In this document: piece by piece, positions 54,585 through 63,929 of the stretch | Numbering within the stretch: position 1 is the first letter of the stretch | Layout of the letters: every line of letters starts with the position of its first letter | Assembly: GCF_006715225.1 (NCBI RefSeq) | Contig: NZ_VFMU01000001.1 | Location: forward strand, 3,720,001-3,784,000 | DNA length: 64,000 bases | Source: Arthrobacter sp. SLBN-112 | GTDB lineage: Bacteria; Actinomycetota; Actinomycetes; Actinomycetales; Micrococcaceae | Direction of reading: 5' to 3' | Notes under the pieces: model-generated | Database searches by the model: none | The model's input: only the letters and a program-made list of their open reading frames with translations | What the model was told of the DNA's origin: nothing | Made by a program: the position numbers and the translations under genes

Positions 54585-55670
54585 ATGAGCACAGATCACG
54601 GCATTCCCGCGCCCACCCTCAAGTCCCGGATCCATGGCGCCCTGGTGGGCGGGGCGCTCGGCGACGCGCTGGGCTACGCCGTGGAGGCTGATTCCATCGA
54701 AGCAATCCGGCAGCGGTTCGGAGCGGAGGGCCTGACCGGGTTTGACGCCCTGTCCGGCCCCTGGCCCTTTTCCGACGACACACAGCTGACCCTGTACACC
54801 GTGGACGGACTCGTGGAGGCGTTGGAGTGGGCCAACTCGGGGGTGGGTGCGGACGTGAACGCCTGCCTCTGGCTGGCGTACCTGCGCTGGCTGGCCACCC
54901 AGGGCAAGGACGCCGGTCCGGCAGCGCCGGCACCCCAGCCCCGCTGGATCGACGGCAACGAGGTGCTCCGGCAGCGCCGGCATCCGGACCAGGACTGCAT
55001 CACAGGCCTGGCCACCGGCGAGATGGGTACGTCCATCCGGCCCGTCAACCCCGAAGCGAAAGGCGCCGGCACAGTGATGCGCTCGGCGCCGTTCGGGCTG
55101 GTTCCGCACATTGCGCCCGACGCCGTCTACAAGTTGAGTGCCGACGCCGCCTCCCTCACGCACGGACATCCTTCCGCCCGCCAGGGTGCCGGCATCTTCA
55201 GCCTCCTGATCCACAAGCTGGTGTCGGGTGAGGCGCTCCGGGATGCCGCTGCCGCAGTCACCGCGCACGCAGCCACCCTCCCGGATGTGGCACCGGAACT
55301 CCCTGACCGGCTCGAGGCCGCCCTCCGCCTCGCCGACAAAGCCATTGTTGCCCCGGAGGAACTTGTCCAGGTGCTCGGCGAAGGCTGGACGGGCGGGGAG
55401 GCCCTCGCCGTCGCGCTTTATGCAGTCCTTGCCACGTTGCCGGCTGACGGCGCAGAGGCGCAGCCGGCCCGGCATTTCCGGGCCGCTGTGGCGCTGGCTG
55501 TGAACCACGGCGGCCCCAGCGACACCACCGGTTCGCTGGCGGGAAACATCCTGGGAGCCCTGTACGGGGAGGACTGCCTGCCGGCGCAGTGGCTCGGGGC
55601 CCTGGAGGCACCGGAGGTGGTCCGCGGAATGGCCGACCAGTTGGTGAAGGTTACGACCGGCGAAGGCTGA
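54585..55670 (+). CDS. ADP-ribosylglycohydrolase family protein
   Basis: 361 aa all-helical hydrolase related to DraG/ARH. The two Mg sites are marked by PFSDDTQLTLYT (about residues 63-74) and NHGGPSDTTGSLAGNILGA near the C-terminus, and the start has GALVGGALGDALGYAVE. It removes ADP-ribose from proteins or small molecules; the target is unknown. ATG at 54585. TAAATT ends 6 nt upstream with no Shine-Dalgarno, predicting leaderless translation. Its 3' end overlaps the convergent DUF4395 gene by 20 bp. Confidence 0.92.
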   Translation: MSTDHGIPAPTLKSRIHGALVGGALGDALGYAVEADSIEAIRQRFGAEGLTGFDALSGPWPFSDDTQLTLYTVDGLVEALEWANSGVGADVNACLWLAYLRWLATQGKDAGPAAPAPQPRWIDGNEVLRQRRHPDQDCITGLATGEMGTSIRPVNPEAKGAGTVMRSAPFGLVPHIAPDAVYKLSADAASLTHGHPSARQGAGIFSLLIHKLVSGEALRDAAAAVTAHAATLPDVAPELPDRLEAALRLADKAIVAPEELVQVLGEGWTGGEALAVALYAVLATLPADGAEAQPARHFRAAVALAVNHGGPSDTTGSLAGNILGALYGEDCLPAQWLGALEAPEVVRGMADQLVKVTTGEG

Positions 55671-56130
55671 TGTTGTTGCAGGCCTCGCAGACGTCCTCAG
55701 GGATCAGTCCGCGGCGCTGCAGGAAGCCGAAAATGGTGCACCCCAGGCAGAATCCGGCGAACGCCTCCAGCGACGCCGCGACCACCAGGATCCCCAGGAG
55801 CGCCCAGGCTGCGGGGGCTGCGCCTGCGGCGAACAGCAGCAGGGCGGCGGTGGATACGGCAGCGCCGATCCCCTGGGCAAAGCGCTTGGGCGGCCCGGGC
55901 ACCAGCTTTACCTTTCCCAGCGCCGGGGTGATGACCTTGACCGAGAGCAACGCCAGGGGTGAAATCCTGGGACCAAAGAGCAGCCGCAGCCAGAACCCGA
56001 TGCTGATGGCCAGCAGCCCGAGCCCGGAACCTGTCACGGCGGTGACGGCGGCGAGCAGCACCACCAGGGCGGCCGTGACACGGGCGGCATACTCGTTCAC
56101 GGGATTGGGGAAAGTAAAGAGGGAGGCCAT
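55651..56130 (-). CDS. DUF4395 membrane protein
   Basis: 159 aa with about four TM helices. The motif EAFAGFCLGCTIFGFL (CxxC within a helix) is diagnostic of DUF4395, a family often linked to thiol/redox or sulfur genes. A second pair, CEAC, lies at the C-terminus. Function unknown. ATG with TACCCT ending 6 nt upstream, a leaderless arrangement. It overlaps the ADP-ribosylglycohydrolase gene tail to tail. Confidence 0.88.
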   Translation of the reverse strand: MASLFTFPNPVNEYAARVTAALVVLLAAVTAVTGSGLGLLAISIGFWLRLLFGPRISPLALLSVKVITPALGKVKLVPGPPKRFAQGIGAAVSTAALLLFAAGAAPAAWALLGILVVAASLEAFAGFCLGCTIFGFLQRRGLIPEDVCEACNNISLRRS

Positions 56131-56211
56131 GACGAAAGGGTAGGAGCCTGCCGCAGCGCGGCCAAGCTGTGTTGCGCCGCATGACAGTGCGCCACTCCAG
56201 TACCGGCCGGA

Positions 56212-57270
56212 TCAGGCGCTGACGGCCGCCGCGCCGTCCCACGCTTGCCCTGCACCGGCGTGCGCGGCCTGCGGGACGTCCCCGCCTCCCACCATCTGCA
56301 GGAACTCACCCTCGGACAGCACTTCGATGGCCTGTCCCCGCTCATGGAGCTCCAGGACGCGGCGCGCCTTGCCGGTGAGCCTGCCGGAACGCAGGTCCGA
56401 GGCTACGAACCCGTCCCCCACCACCAGGACCGTGGTACGTCCGGTGACCCGGCTCTCCGTCCGGGCCCCGCACCTTGCCGAGCGGAGCTTGGCTTCCGGG
56501 CGGCCGATGGAGAGCTGCCCGGTGAATACCACCGTCTGCGCGTACAGGGGATGGCCGGGCTCGGCGTCCAGGTTCGGTTCCGGATTCGGCCCTTCCTCGG
56601 GCCAGCCGGACTGGAACCGCTGCACCAGTGCCGCACCGTTGCCGGAAGCACCCGCCATGGCCGCCAGGCTTGCCTTTGACAGCTCGCCGGAGGCGGGATC
56701 GAAGGCCTGCTGGTGGGGCATGGCCAGCCCCAGGGAGAGGAAGAGTTCGGCGATGCTGTTGGCGCCGTTGCGCACGGCGATGTCGATGAGGATCCCGGCG
56801 CAGGCCCGGGCATCCTCGGCAGCGTCGTGGTGGTTGACCAGCGGCACGCCCGCTTCCTCGGCGGCGAAGGGAAGGGAATTGGAGACGAGCGAGTAGCAGC
56901 GCCGCGACAGCATGACGGTGCAGACATAGTCATAGGCGGGACCGGGCAGGCCTGACACCTCCAGCGCAGACCGGATCACGCCCAGGTCAAAGGCGGCGTT
57001 GTGCGCTGCCAGCACGTCATCACCGATGAAGGCGCCAATTTCCGGGAACAGCTCGCCGAAGCGGGGGGTTCCGGCAACGTCCGCGGGGGTGATGCCGTGG
57101 ATCCGGACGTTGTGGTGGTCGAAATGGTCATAACCGGCCGGCGGGCGCATCAGCCAGGAGGCTTCTGCGACGATCCTGCCGCCCCGCACCTTGGTCAGTC
57201 CCACGGAGCACGGGGAGCCGCGGAAGCCGTTGGCCGTTTCGAAGTCGATCGCCGTAAAGTCCAAACCCAC
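56212..57270 (-). CDS. DnaQ-like 3'-5' exonuclease with C-terminal BRCT domain
   Basis: 352 aa. DEDDh nuclease at 1-170: motif I AIDFETANG (D9, E11), motif II HNAAFD (D95), motif III HHDAAEDARA (H148, D153). A linker follows, then a BRCT-like domain (about 256-340; TVVFTGQLSIGRPEAKLR, then TTVLVVGDG). Likely a DNA repair or proofreading exonuclease related to Pol III epsilon. The GTG at 57270 is chosen because DEDD motif I begins right after it and TAAGGT ends 7 nt upstream; the longer frame crosses the divergent dedA gene. Confidence 0.9.
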   Translation of the reverse strand: MGLDFTAIDFETANGFRGSPCSVGLTKVRGGRIVAEASWLMRPPAGYDHFDHHNVRIHGITPADVAGTPRFGELFPEIGAFIGDDVLAAHNAAFDLGVIRSALEVSGLPGPAYDYVCTVMLSRRCYSLVSNSLPFAAEEAGVPLVNHHDAAEDARACAGILIDIAVRNGANSIAELFLSLGLAMPHQQAFDPASGELSKASLAAMAGASGNGAALVQRFQSGWPEEGPNPEPNLDAEPGHPLYAQTVVFTGQLSIGRPEAKLRSARCGARTESRVTGRTTVLVVGDGFVASDLRSGRLTGKARRVLELHERGQAIEVLSEGEFLQMVGGGDVPQAAHAGAGQAWDGAAAVSA

Positions 57271-57337
57271 GGCCCCTACCTTACCGCCGCAATCGTCCCA
57301 GCCGGGAAGGCACAGGCCCGTCAAGTACCCTTGAGGG

Positions 57338-58147
57338 GTGAACTTTCCTGTGATGAACGACCTCGCTGTGTCCATGCTGGGCGGTGCGGGACCGGTGCAG
57401 CCGAAAATGGCTTCCTTCCTGCCCGATTGGCTGAACCCCCAGGTCTTCCTGGCCGATCCCGCGCTCGCTCCCTGGGTGGTCCTGCTGGTGTGCGGCATCG
57501 TCTTCGCCGAAACCGGGTTGCTGGTGGGCTTCTTCCTCCCCGGGGACTCTATGCTGTTCACCGCGGGCCTGCTGGTGGCCACGGACACCATCAAATTCAA
57601 CATCTGGCTTTTGGCCCTGCTGATCGTGGTTTCGGCGATCATCGGCAACCAGACCGGCTACCTCATTGGTTCCAAGGCCGGCCCCGCCATCTTCAACAAG
57701 CCAAACTCCCGGCTCTTCAAGCGCGAAAACGTCGAAAATGCGCATGCCTTCTTTGAAAAGCACGGCGGCAAGGCCCTGATCCTGGCCCGTTTCGTGCCCA
57801 TCATCCGCACCTTTGTCCCCGTCATCGTTGGCGTCGCGCAGATGAGCAGGAAGAAGTTCTTCATCTACAACGTCATCGGCGCGGTGCTGTGGGGCGGCGG
57901 CGTGACGCTGCTCGGCTACCTGCTGGGCGACAAGGTTCCGTGGGTCCGGGACAACCTGGACATCATCTTCATCGCCATCGTGCTTGTCTCGGTGATTCCC
58001 ATCGGCATCGAGGTCCTGCGCGGCCTGTCCGCCAAGCGCCAGGCGCAGGCCTACGGCACCGATCCCGTCGATGAGTTCATCGAAGAGCACGAGCCGGAAG
58101 AGGAACAGAAGACCCCCCGCAACATCCGCGGCGGCCGCCCGGAGTAG
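57338..58147 (+). CDS. DedA-family membrane protein
   Basis: 269 aa with about five membrane segments. Family motifs: FAETGLLVGFFLPGDSMLFTAG, then FFEKHGGKALILARFVPIIRTFVPVIVGVAQMSRKKFF and GAVLWGGGVTLLGYLLGD. DedA proteins act as lipid-carrier (undecaprenyl phosphate or phospholipid) flippases or in envelope homeostasis. The C-terminal tail is acidic. GTG at 57338. TACCCT ends 6 nt upstream, leaderless. Divergent from the exonuclease gene with only 67 bp between starts, so the two promoters nearly abut. Confidence 0.92.
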   Translation: MNFPVMNDLAVSMLGGAGPVQPKMASFLPDWLNPQVFLADPALAPWVVLLVCGIVFAETGLLVGFFLPGDSMLFTAGLLVATDTIKFNIWLLALLIVVSAIIGNQTGYLIGSKAGPAIFNKPNSRLFKRENVENAHAFFEKHGGKALILARFVPIIRTFVPVIVGVAQMSRKKFFIYNVIGAVLWGGGVTLLGYLLGDKVPWVRDNLDIIFIAIVLVSVIPIGIEVLRGLSAKRQAQAYGTDPVDEFIEEHEPEEEQKTPRNIRGGRPE

Positions 58148-58171
58148 CAGCCGTCCCGCCTCCACATTGCG

Positions 58172-58210
58172 AAAGAAGGTGCCCACCCCGCCGGGGTGGG
58201 CACCTTCTTT
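58172..58210. terminator. Bidirectional terminator between dedA and rdgB
   Basis: Perfect 18-bp stem (58172-58189 with 58193-58210, 3-nt loop) with T-rich ends on both strands. Confidence 0.92.
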
Positions 58211-58236
58211 TCGCTGGTTGCCTTGCCGGCGGGCTC

Positions 58237-58896
58237 CTAGCCGTCTGCCTCCAGGGCTGCCACAATCGACGGCAGCAGTGCCCGGAAGGCCTTGCCGCGG
58301 TGGCTGATGGCATTCTTTTCCTCGGCGGAGAGTTCGGCGCAGCTCCGGTCCTCACCGGCCGGCTGCAGCACGGGATCATAACCAAACCCGCCTGTCCCCC
58401 GGGGTTCACGCAGGAGGATGCCCTCCAGCTGCCCGTACTCCACCACTTCGAGTCCCGGGCTTTCCGCGCCGGCCGGCATGGCCAGTGCGGCAGCGCAGAC
58501 AAACGCGGCGCCGCGGTGCTCGTCCGGTACGTCGGAGAGCTGGTTCAGCAGCAGGTCCAGGTTGGCGGCGTCGTCGCCGTGGCGTCCTGCCCAGCGGGCG
58601 GAGAAGATCCCCGGGGCCCCGCCCATGACGTCCACGGCCAGCCCGGAATCGTCGGCGATGGCCACCAGTCCGGTGGCGCCGGCCACGGCGCGTGCCTTCA
58701 GCAGCGAGTTCTCGGCGAACGTCACGCCGGTTTCGGCGACGTCCGGCGCACCTGCCGCCGCGGCGTCCACCACCTGGGTGTCGACGTCGAGCCCTGGTAC
58801 CTGCCCGCGCAGCAGCTCACGGAGTTCGCGGAGTTTGCCTTTGTTGTGCGTGGCGAGAACCAGCCGTGGAGCGGTGCCCGCAGGGGTTCCGCTCAC
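58237..58896 (-). CDS. rdgB: XTP/dITP pyrophosphatase (RdgB/HAM1)
   Basis: 219 aa house-cleaning enzyme that hydrolyses ITP, dITP and XTP. Signature [16 protein letters not shown] near the N-terminus, [24 protein letters not shown] in the middle and [13 protein letters not shown] near the C-terminus. The GTG at 58896 overlaps the rph stop codon (GTGA). The order murI, MBL, rph, rdgB matches the mycobacterial Rv1338-Rv1341 cluster. Confidence 0.96.
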   Translation of the reverse strand: MSGTPAGTAPRLVLATHNKGKLRELRELLRGQVPGLDVDTQVVDAAAAGAPDVAETGVTFAENSLLKARAVAGATGLVAIADDSGLAVDVMGGAPGIFSARWAGRHGDDAANLDLLLNQLSDVPDEHRGAAFVCAAALAMPAGAESPGLEVVEYGQLEGILLREPRGTGGFGYDPVLQPAGEDRSCAELSAEEKNAISHRGKAFRALLPSIVAALEADG

Positions 58897-59651
58897 AGGG
58901 ATTCCGCGAGGGTTTCACGCTGGATGGCAGCGAGCTGGGCCGTGCCCAGCAGGGCCAGGTCGAGGAGCTGATCCAGTTCCGCCCGGTCGAAGGGAGCGCC
59001 CTCCGCGGTGCCCTGCACCTCCACGAACTTGCCGGAGCCGGTAACCACCACGTTCATGTCGGTCTCGGCCCGGACGTCCTCCACGTAGGGCAGGTCCAGC
59101 ATGGGAACGCCGTCGATGATCCCCACCGACACGGCGGCAATGGTGTCCACCAGCGGCTCGGCGGTGCGGGCAATCAGCTTGTTGTCCCGGGCAAACCGGA
59201 TCGCGTCGGCGAGTGCCACGTAGGCTCCGGTGATGGCTGCGGTGCGGGTGCCGCCGTCGGCCTGGAGGACGTCGCAGTCCAGGACGATGGTGTTCTCCCC
59301 CAGGGCCTTGGTGTCGATGATGGAGCGCAGCGAACGACCGATCAGGCGCGAAATCTCGTGGGTGCGGCCGCCGATCTTTCCCTTGACGGATTCGCGGTCG
59401 GACCTGGTGTTGGTGGCGCGCGGCAGCATGGCGTACTCCGCCGTGACCCAGCCGCGGCCCTCGCCCTTGAGCCAGCGCGGGACACCGGGGGTCAGCGAGG
59501 CCGTGCACAGCACCCTGGTGTTGCCGAACTCGATCAGTGCCGATCCCTCAGCCTGGTTGGACCATCCGCGGGTGATGCTGATGGGCCGGAGCTGGTCGGG
59601 GGCACGGCCGTCGGCACGCACAATGGGCACTGCAGTTGCTTCAGATGTCAT
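58893..59651 (-). CDS. rph: Ribonuclease PH
   Basis: 252 aa phosphorolytic 3'-5' exoribonuclease for tRNA 3' maturation. Phosphate-binding region [18 protein letters not shown] and catalytic [19 protein letters not shown] are intact. Full length, no frameshift like that in E. coli K-12. ATG at 59651. TAAGCT ends 6 nt upstream, so it may have a leaderless transcript although it also sits 27 bp after the MBL gene in a probable operon. Confidence 0.97.
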   Translation of the reverse strand: MTSEATAVPIVRADGRAPDQLRPISITRGWSNQAEGSALIEFGNTRVLCTASLTPGVPRWLKGEGRGWVTAEYAMLPRATNTRSDRESVKGKIGGRTHEISRLIGRSLRSIIDTKALGENTIVLDCDVLQADGGTRTAAITGAYVALADAIRFARDNKLIARTAEPLVDTIAAVSVGIIDGVPMLDLPYVEDVRAETDMNVVVTGSGKFVEVQGTAEGAPFDRAELDQLLDLALLGTAQLAAIQRETLAESL

Positions 59652-59678
59652 GCCCCCAGCTTATCGAGTGCCGCGCAG

Positions 59679-60476
59679 CTAGATGGTGTAGTGCACGCCC
59701 GCCACTGCAACGGCCACGTCGCCTGGGAACACGGGACGGGCTTCGGCCATGACGGTGGTTTGTGAGGTCCATACCGGGATATGCGTCAGCAGGAGCCGCC
59801 GTGCACCGGCCGCCGCTGCAGCCTCCCCCGCCCGTTTGCCGGTCAGGTGGACATCCTTGATGTCGGCGTCACGGCCCTCTTCGAAGGCTGCCTCGCACAG
59901 GAACAGGTCTGCGTCCTTGGCGGCTTCCTCAAGCCCGGCGCACGAGTCGGTGTCGCCGGAGTAGGTCAGGACCCGGGACACCGGGGTGCCGTCCTTACCG
60001 GGCTCCACCACCTCCACCCGCAGGGCGTAGGCCTCCTCGATGGGATGGTTGACGGCGAAGGGGGTCACGGTGAAGGGCCCCACGGTCACGGGTTCGCGTT
60101 CGGTCCAGTTGGTGAAGTCGAATTCCTCGTGCATGCCGGGGTCCAGGTCCAGCCCGTAAGCCGTTGCCATCCTGTCCGCTGTGGCGGCGGGGCCCCACAC
60201 GGGAATCCGGCCGCGGTCCCAGCCGCCGGGCTTCCAGCGGATGGCCACGTGCAGCCCGCACAGGTCCATGCAGTGGTCCGGGTGCAGGTGCGTGAGGAAG
60301 ATCGCGTCAATGTCTTCAAGATCCGTGTAGCGCTGGATGGCTCCCAGCGCACCGCTGCCGAGGTCCATCACCACCTTCCACGTCCGTTCACCGTCCGTGG
60401 CGGTCAGGAGGTAGCACGACGCCGGGGAGCCGGGCCCGGGGAACGAGCCCGTGCATCCCACAATGGTGAGCTTCAC
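59679..60476 (-). CDS. MBL-fold protein, Rv1339-like cyclic nucleotide phosphodiesterase
   Basis: 265 aa. Zinc motif HLHPDH (63-68), further ligands in [19 protein letters not shown] and LLLTHIPVW, all as in the RNase Z/ElaC superfamily. It starts [24 protein letters not shown]. The position between murI and rph matches M. tuberculosis Rv1339, reported as an atypical cAMP phosphodiesterase; assignment to that role is by synteny and fold. GTG start overlaps the murI stop codon (GTGA). Confidence 0.85.
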   Translation of the reverse strand: MKLTIVGCTGSFPGPGSPASCYLLTATDGERTWKVVMDLGSGALGAIQRYTDLEDIDAIFLTHLHPDHCMDLCGLHVAIRWKPGGWDRGRIPVWGPAATADRMATAYGLDLDPGMHEEFDFTNWTEREPVTVGPFTVTPFAVNHPIEEAYALRVEVVEPGKDGTPVSRVLTYSGDTDSCAGLEEAAKDADLFLCEAAFEEGRDADIKDVHLTGKRAGEAAAAAGARRLLLTHIPVWTSQTTVMAEARPVFPGDVAVAVAGVHYTI

Positions 60477-61504
60477 AGGGCGGGCCCTCCGGCTCGGCGG
60501 GCACGGGCCAGTCCGCCGCCCACGAAGTTGGAGATCCTGGGGCGGTCCCGCGCGCTCTGCGCCGCGGCGATCATCTCCGGGGTGATCCGCGCCAGGCTGC
60601 CCGTGGGGTACTGCGCGGCCACATGGTCCACGTGGCGGACGGACAGCACCTCGGGGCCCAGGAAGCGCCGGGCCAGCGCCTCGAACTGTCCGGCGTCGCC
60701 GGTGGCCACGAAGTGGTGCTCGGGCGGGGTTGGGGAAGTTCTCTGCAGGTTGTGGGTGGCCAGGGCCCGGTAGACGTCCTTGGCGGTTTCCTCGGCACTG
60801 GAGACCAGCGTGACGTCCGCGCCCATGACGTAGGAGATCACGCCCGTCAGCAGCGGGTAGTGCGTGCAGCCCAGGACCACGGTGTCCACACCGGCGGCCT
60901 TCAGGGGCGCAAGGTATTCCTCCGCAACGGCGAGCAGCGCCGGGCCCGTGGTGATTCCGGCCTCAACGTAGCTGACGAACTCAGGGCACGCCACGGAGGT
61001 GATCTCCAGGTCAGGCGCGGCGGCGAAGGTGTCCTCGTAGGCGCGGGAACCAACGGTGGCCGACGTGCCGATGACGCCCACCCGCCCGCTGCGCGTGGCG
61101 GCAACGGCGCGCCGCACGGCGGGCTGGATGACTTCGATGACCGGGATGCCGTACTTGGCGGTGTAGCGTTCCCGGGCGTCCCGCAGGACAGCGGCCGACG
61201 CCGAGTTGCAGGCGATGGTGAGCAGCTTGACGCCGGAGTCCACCAGTTCGTCCATGACGCCCAGGGCGTTGGCCCGCACCTCTGCGATGGGCAGCGGCCC
61301 GTAGGGCCCGTGGGCGGTGTCCCCCACGTAGAGGATTGACTCATTGGGCAGCTGGTCGATGATGGAGCGTGCCACGGTGAGCCCGCCGACACCGGAATCG
61401 AAGACGCCGATGGGACGGGTTTCCGGGGCAGCGTCCGGAAACCCGCTGTCGGGGTCCGTGTCCTGCGCGTCCGCCGGTGGTTCCAGGCTCGGGGCTGTAG
61501 TCAT
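60473..61504 (-). CDS. murI: Glutamate racemase
   Basis: 343 aa. Supplies D-glutamate for peptidoglycan. Catalytic cysteines C99 ([11 protein letters not shown]) and C213 (LGCTHYPLL), and [16 protein letters not shown] starting at 31. There is an N-terminal Pro/Asp-rich extension of about 30 residues and a C-terminal extension of about 70 residues, so it is longer than typical (about 270). I chose the ATG at 61504; the frame extends 14 codons upstream through a putative -10 (TATCCT, 9 nt before the ATG). Confidence 0.95.
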   Translation of the reverse strand: MTTAPSLEPPADAQDTDPDSGFPDAAPETRPIGVFDSGVGGLTVARSIIDQLPNESILYVGDTAHGPYGPLPIAEVRANALGVMDELVDSGVKLLTIACNSASAAVLRDARERYTAKYGIPVIEVIQPAVRRAVAATRSGRVGVIGTSATVGSRAYEDTFAAAPDLEITSVACPEFVSYVEAGITTGPALLAVAEEYLAPLKAAGVDTVVLGCTHYPLLTGVISYVMGADVTLVSSAEETAKDVYRALATHNLQRTSPTPPEHHFVATGDAGQFEALARRFLGPEVLSVRHVDHVAAQYPTGSLARITPEMIAAAQSARDRPRISNFVGGGLARARRAGGPAL

Positions 61505-61609
61505 GATTATTCGAGGATAGGTGTTCCCGGAAGCGTCAGCCATCATCTTGTGTCCTGCGACTCATGTCGTCTGCGTCACAGCGGACGGCCTCCCCCTGGC
61601 CGCCGTGGC

Positions 61610-62176
61610 TCACCGGGGGGATTCCATGGACTGCAGCATGGCCTGGACCAGTGACTCCTGAAGCCAGGTAGTGAAGTTGTATACGAGCGCCAGGTAGCTC
61701 TCCACGTCCTCGGCCTGGGACCAGTCCTGCATGCGGTGGACGTGCTCGGCATCTGCCTCGTCCCGGATGTCCAGCCGCTCTGCGAGGACCAGCCGGACAT
61801 CGTTCAGCGCCATGGACCAGTGCTGCGCCCCCTCGGGCGTCAGGACGATCTCGTCCTTGTCCAGGTCCAGGGCCGCGGCGCGCAGGGCCCCGATCTTTGT
61901 TTCCCGAAGCGTTCGCTCGGTGAGCTGGCGGAACTCGAGGGACGCGCCGCCGTCGTCCTTCACCACGTTGGGGAGCAGCCGCTTTACCGCACGGTCCGTG
62001 GGTTCGGCCACGTCCATGTCCAGGCCGATCAGCGCTGCCAGCGGGTCCTGCCCGGTGCGGTCCTCGGGCTCAAGCATGGAGATGACGTCGTCGATCAGGC
62101 TGCGCAGCAGGTCCCGTTCAGCCGGTTCCAGGTAGCCGGTGATGCCTTTGAGCCCGTATTTAAATGCCTTAGCCAC
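61610..62176 (-). CDS. DUF2017 domain protein
   Basis: 188 aa soluble, helical, acidic protein. The pattern YLEPAERDLLRSLIDDVISMLEP and the C-terminal DVESYLALVYNFTTWLQESLVQAM match DUF2017, which in actinobacteria follows clpS (Rv1332 after Rv1331). Function unknown; the coupling suggests a link to ClpCP proteolysis. GTG start inside the clpS 3' end (8-nt overlap). Confidence 0.88.
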   Translation of the reverse strand: MAKAFKYGLKGITGYLEPAERDLLRSLIDDVISMLEPEDRTGQDPLAALIGLDMDVAEPTDRAVKRLLPNVVKDDGGASLEFRQLTERTLRETKIGALRAAALDLDKDEIVLTPEGAQHWSMALNDVRLVLAERLDIRDEADAEHVHRMQDWSQAEDVESYLALVYNFTTWLQESLVQAMLQSMESPR

Positions 62177-62552
62177 GTTTTCCCTTACCCTGGCGCGGAC
62201 CGCCGGACTTGCCTGATGCGCCGCCGTTGCCGCCGCTGGCCTTTTCCACCGTGGCCCACAGGCCGAACCCGTGCATGGCCACGGCGTGGCGCTCCACCTG
62301 CTCCTTGCTGCCCGAGGCGACGATGGAGCGGCCCTTCCGGTGGACCTCCATCATCAATTTGTTCGCTTTCGTCTCGGAGTAGCCAAAGTAGCTTTGGAAC
62401 ACGTAGCTGACGTAGCTCATCAGATTCACGGGATCGTTCCAGATCACCAGGTTCCAGGGGATGTCCGGTGCCGTCAGGGAGTCGGTGGACTCTGCCGTGC
62501 CGGTCCGGGTGCCCTCCTGTGTATCAGGGCCGGGCGCAACGCTTATGGTCAT
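62169..62552 (-). CDS. clpS: ATP-dependent Clp protease adaptor
   Basis: 127 aa N-degron adaptor that hands substrates to ClpC/ClpP. Substrate pocket WNDPVNLMSYVSYVFQ (N39, D40) and MMEVHRKGRSIVA (H71) are conserved. It has an N-terminal extension of about 30 residues and a Gly/Lys-rich C-terminal tail. ATG. TAGAAT ends 6 nt upstream, leaderless. Divergent from pncB across only 38 bp, so the two promoters overlap each other's coding regions. Confidence 0.95.
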   Translation of the reverse strand: MTISVAPGPDTQEGTRTGTAESTDSLTAPDIPWNLVIWNDPVNLMSYVSYVFQSYFGYSETKANKLMMEVHRKGRSIVASGSKEQVERHAVAMHGFGLWATVEKASGGNGGASGKSGGPRQGKGKRG

Positions 62553-62558
62553 CTGTCC

Positions 62559-62583
62559 ATTCTATGGGGATGCCCGTTAGAGT
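62559..62583. promoter_or_regulatory. Overlapping divergent promoters of clpS and pncB
   Basis: Minus-strand TAGAAT (62564-62559) serves clpS and plus-strand TAGAGT (62578-62583) serves pncB. Each ends 6-7 nt before its start codon. Any -35 of one lies in or near the other's coding region. Confidence 0.6.
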
Positions 62584-62590
62584 GACTTTC

Positions 62591-63919
62591 GTGAGCACCT
62601 CAGCCGGCTGGGACCATCCCCGCACGTCCTTTTACACCGACCACTACGAGCTGACCATGCTGCAGGCATCCCTCCATTCCGGGGCCGCGCACCGCAGGTC
62701 GGTGTTCGAGGCGTTCGCGCGGCGGCTGCCCGACGGCCGGCGCTACGGCATCGTGGCCGGAACCGGACGGCTCCTGGAAGGCATCGCGCAGTTCCGCTTC
62801 GGCGACGCCGAACTGGAGTTCCTGGAGCGGACCCGGGTGGTCAACCGGGAGACGCTGGAGTACCTGGCCAACTACAAATTCTCGGGCGACATCTGGGGCT
62901 ATGCCGAGGGCGAGGCGTACTTCCCCAACTCCCCCATCCTGATCGTCGAGGCCTCCTTCGCCGAAGCCTGCATGCTGGAGACCTACCTGCTGTCCGTGCT
63001 TAACCACGACACCGCCATTGCCTCCGCCGCTTCCCGGATGGTCAGTGCCGCCGGTGGGAGGCCCTGCATCGAGATGGGCTCGCGGCGCACCCATGAGGAA
63101 GCCGCCACGGCATCGGCCCGCGCGGCCATCATTGCCGGTTTTGACAGCACGTCAAACCTTGAGGCAGGCATCCGCTACGGCGTGAAGACCGTGGGCACCG
63201 CAGCCCACTCGTTCACGCTGCTGCACGACACCGAGCGGGAGGCCTTCGAGGCCCAGATTGCCTCGCTGGGAGAGGGAACGTCGCTGCTGGTGGATACGTA
63301 CGACGTCGAAAAGGCAGTCCGCACGGCAGTGGACCTGGCAGGACCCCGCCTGGGCGCCGTCCGGCTGGACTCCGGCGACCTGGTGGCCCAGGCGCAGTGG
63401 GTGCGCAGGCTTCTGGACGACCTCGGCAACGAACACACCAAGATCGTGGTCACCTCGGACCTGGACGAATACGCCATCGCCGCCCTGCAGTCGGCGCCGG
63501 TGGATTCCTACGGCGTGGGGACGTCGCTGGTGACCGGCTCCGGAGCTCCCACCGCCAGCATGGTCTACAAGCTGGTCAGCCGCGCCGGCGATGACGGCAA
63601 CTTCGTGTCCGTGGCCAAGGCGGCCAAGAACAAGGCCAGCGTGGGCGGGCGCAAATACGCGCTGCGGAAGCTGGACGAACGCGGCACCGCCACCGCGGAG
63701 ATAGTGGGCGTGGGCCACCGGCCCGAAGACGATGGCAATGACCGTGCGTTGCTGCAGCAGTTCATGAAGAACGGCGAACTGCTGCCTGGCTGGACCGGAT
63801 ACGACGGCGTGCTCCGCGCACGGCAGCGCCACGCCGACTCCATGGCCGAGCTGCCGTCCGTGGTCAACCGCCTGCAGCGGGGCGAGGCCGCCATCCCCAC
63901 TGTCTATGAGGAAAACTGA
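62591..63919 (+). CDS. pncB: Nicotinate phosphoribosyltransferase
   Basis: 442 aa NAD-salvage enzyme (nicotinate + PRPP + ATP to nicotinate mononucleotide). Start motif SFYTDHYELTMLQASL (13-28), EMGSRRTHEEAA (161-172) around the autophosphorylated His region, and AVRLDSGDLVAQAQWVRRLLDD. GTG at 62591, 7 nt after TAGAGT and without a Shine-Dalgarno; the frame extends upstream only through the promoter and clpS. It is followed 10 bp later by a nicotinamidase gene. Confidence 0.95.
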   Translation: MSTSAGWDHPRTSFYTDHYELTMLQASLHSGAAHRRSVFEAFARRLPDGRRYGIVAGTGRLLEGIAQFRFGDAELEFLERTRVVNRETLEYLANYKFSGDIWGYAEGEAYFPNSPILIVEASFAEACMLETYLLSVLNHDTAIASAASRMVSAAGGRPCIEMGSRRTHEEAATASARAAIIAGFDSTSNLEAGIRYGVKTVGTAAHSFTLLHDTEREAFEAQIASLGEGTSLLVDTYDVEKAVRTAVDLAGPRLGAVRLDSGDLVAQAQWVRRLLDDLGNEHTKIVVTSDLDEYAIAALQSAPVDSYGVGTSLVTGSGAPTASMVYKLVSRAGDDGNFVSVAKAAKNKASVGGRKYALRKLDERGTATAEIVGVGHRPEDDGNDRALLQQFMKNGELLPGWTGYDGVLRARQRHADSMAELPSVVNRLQRGEAAIPTVYEEN

Positions 63920-63929
63920 AGGAGCACTG

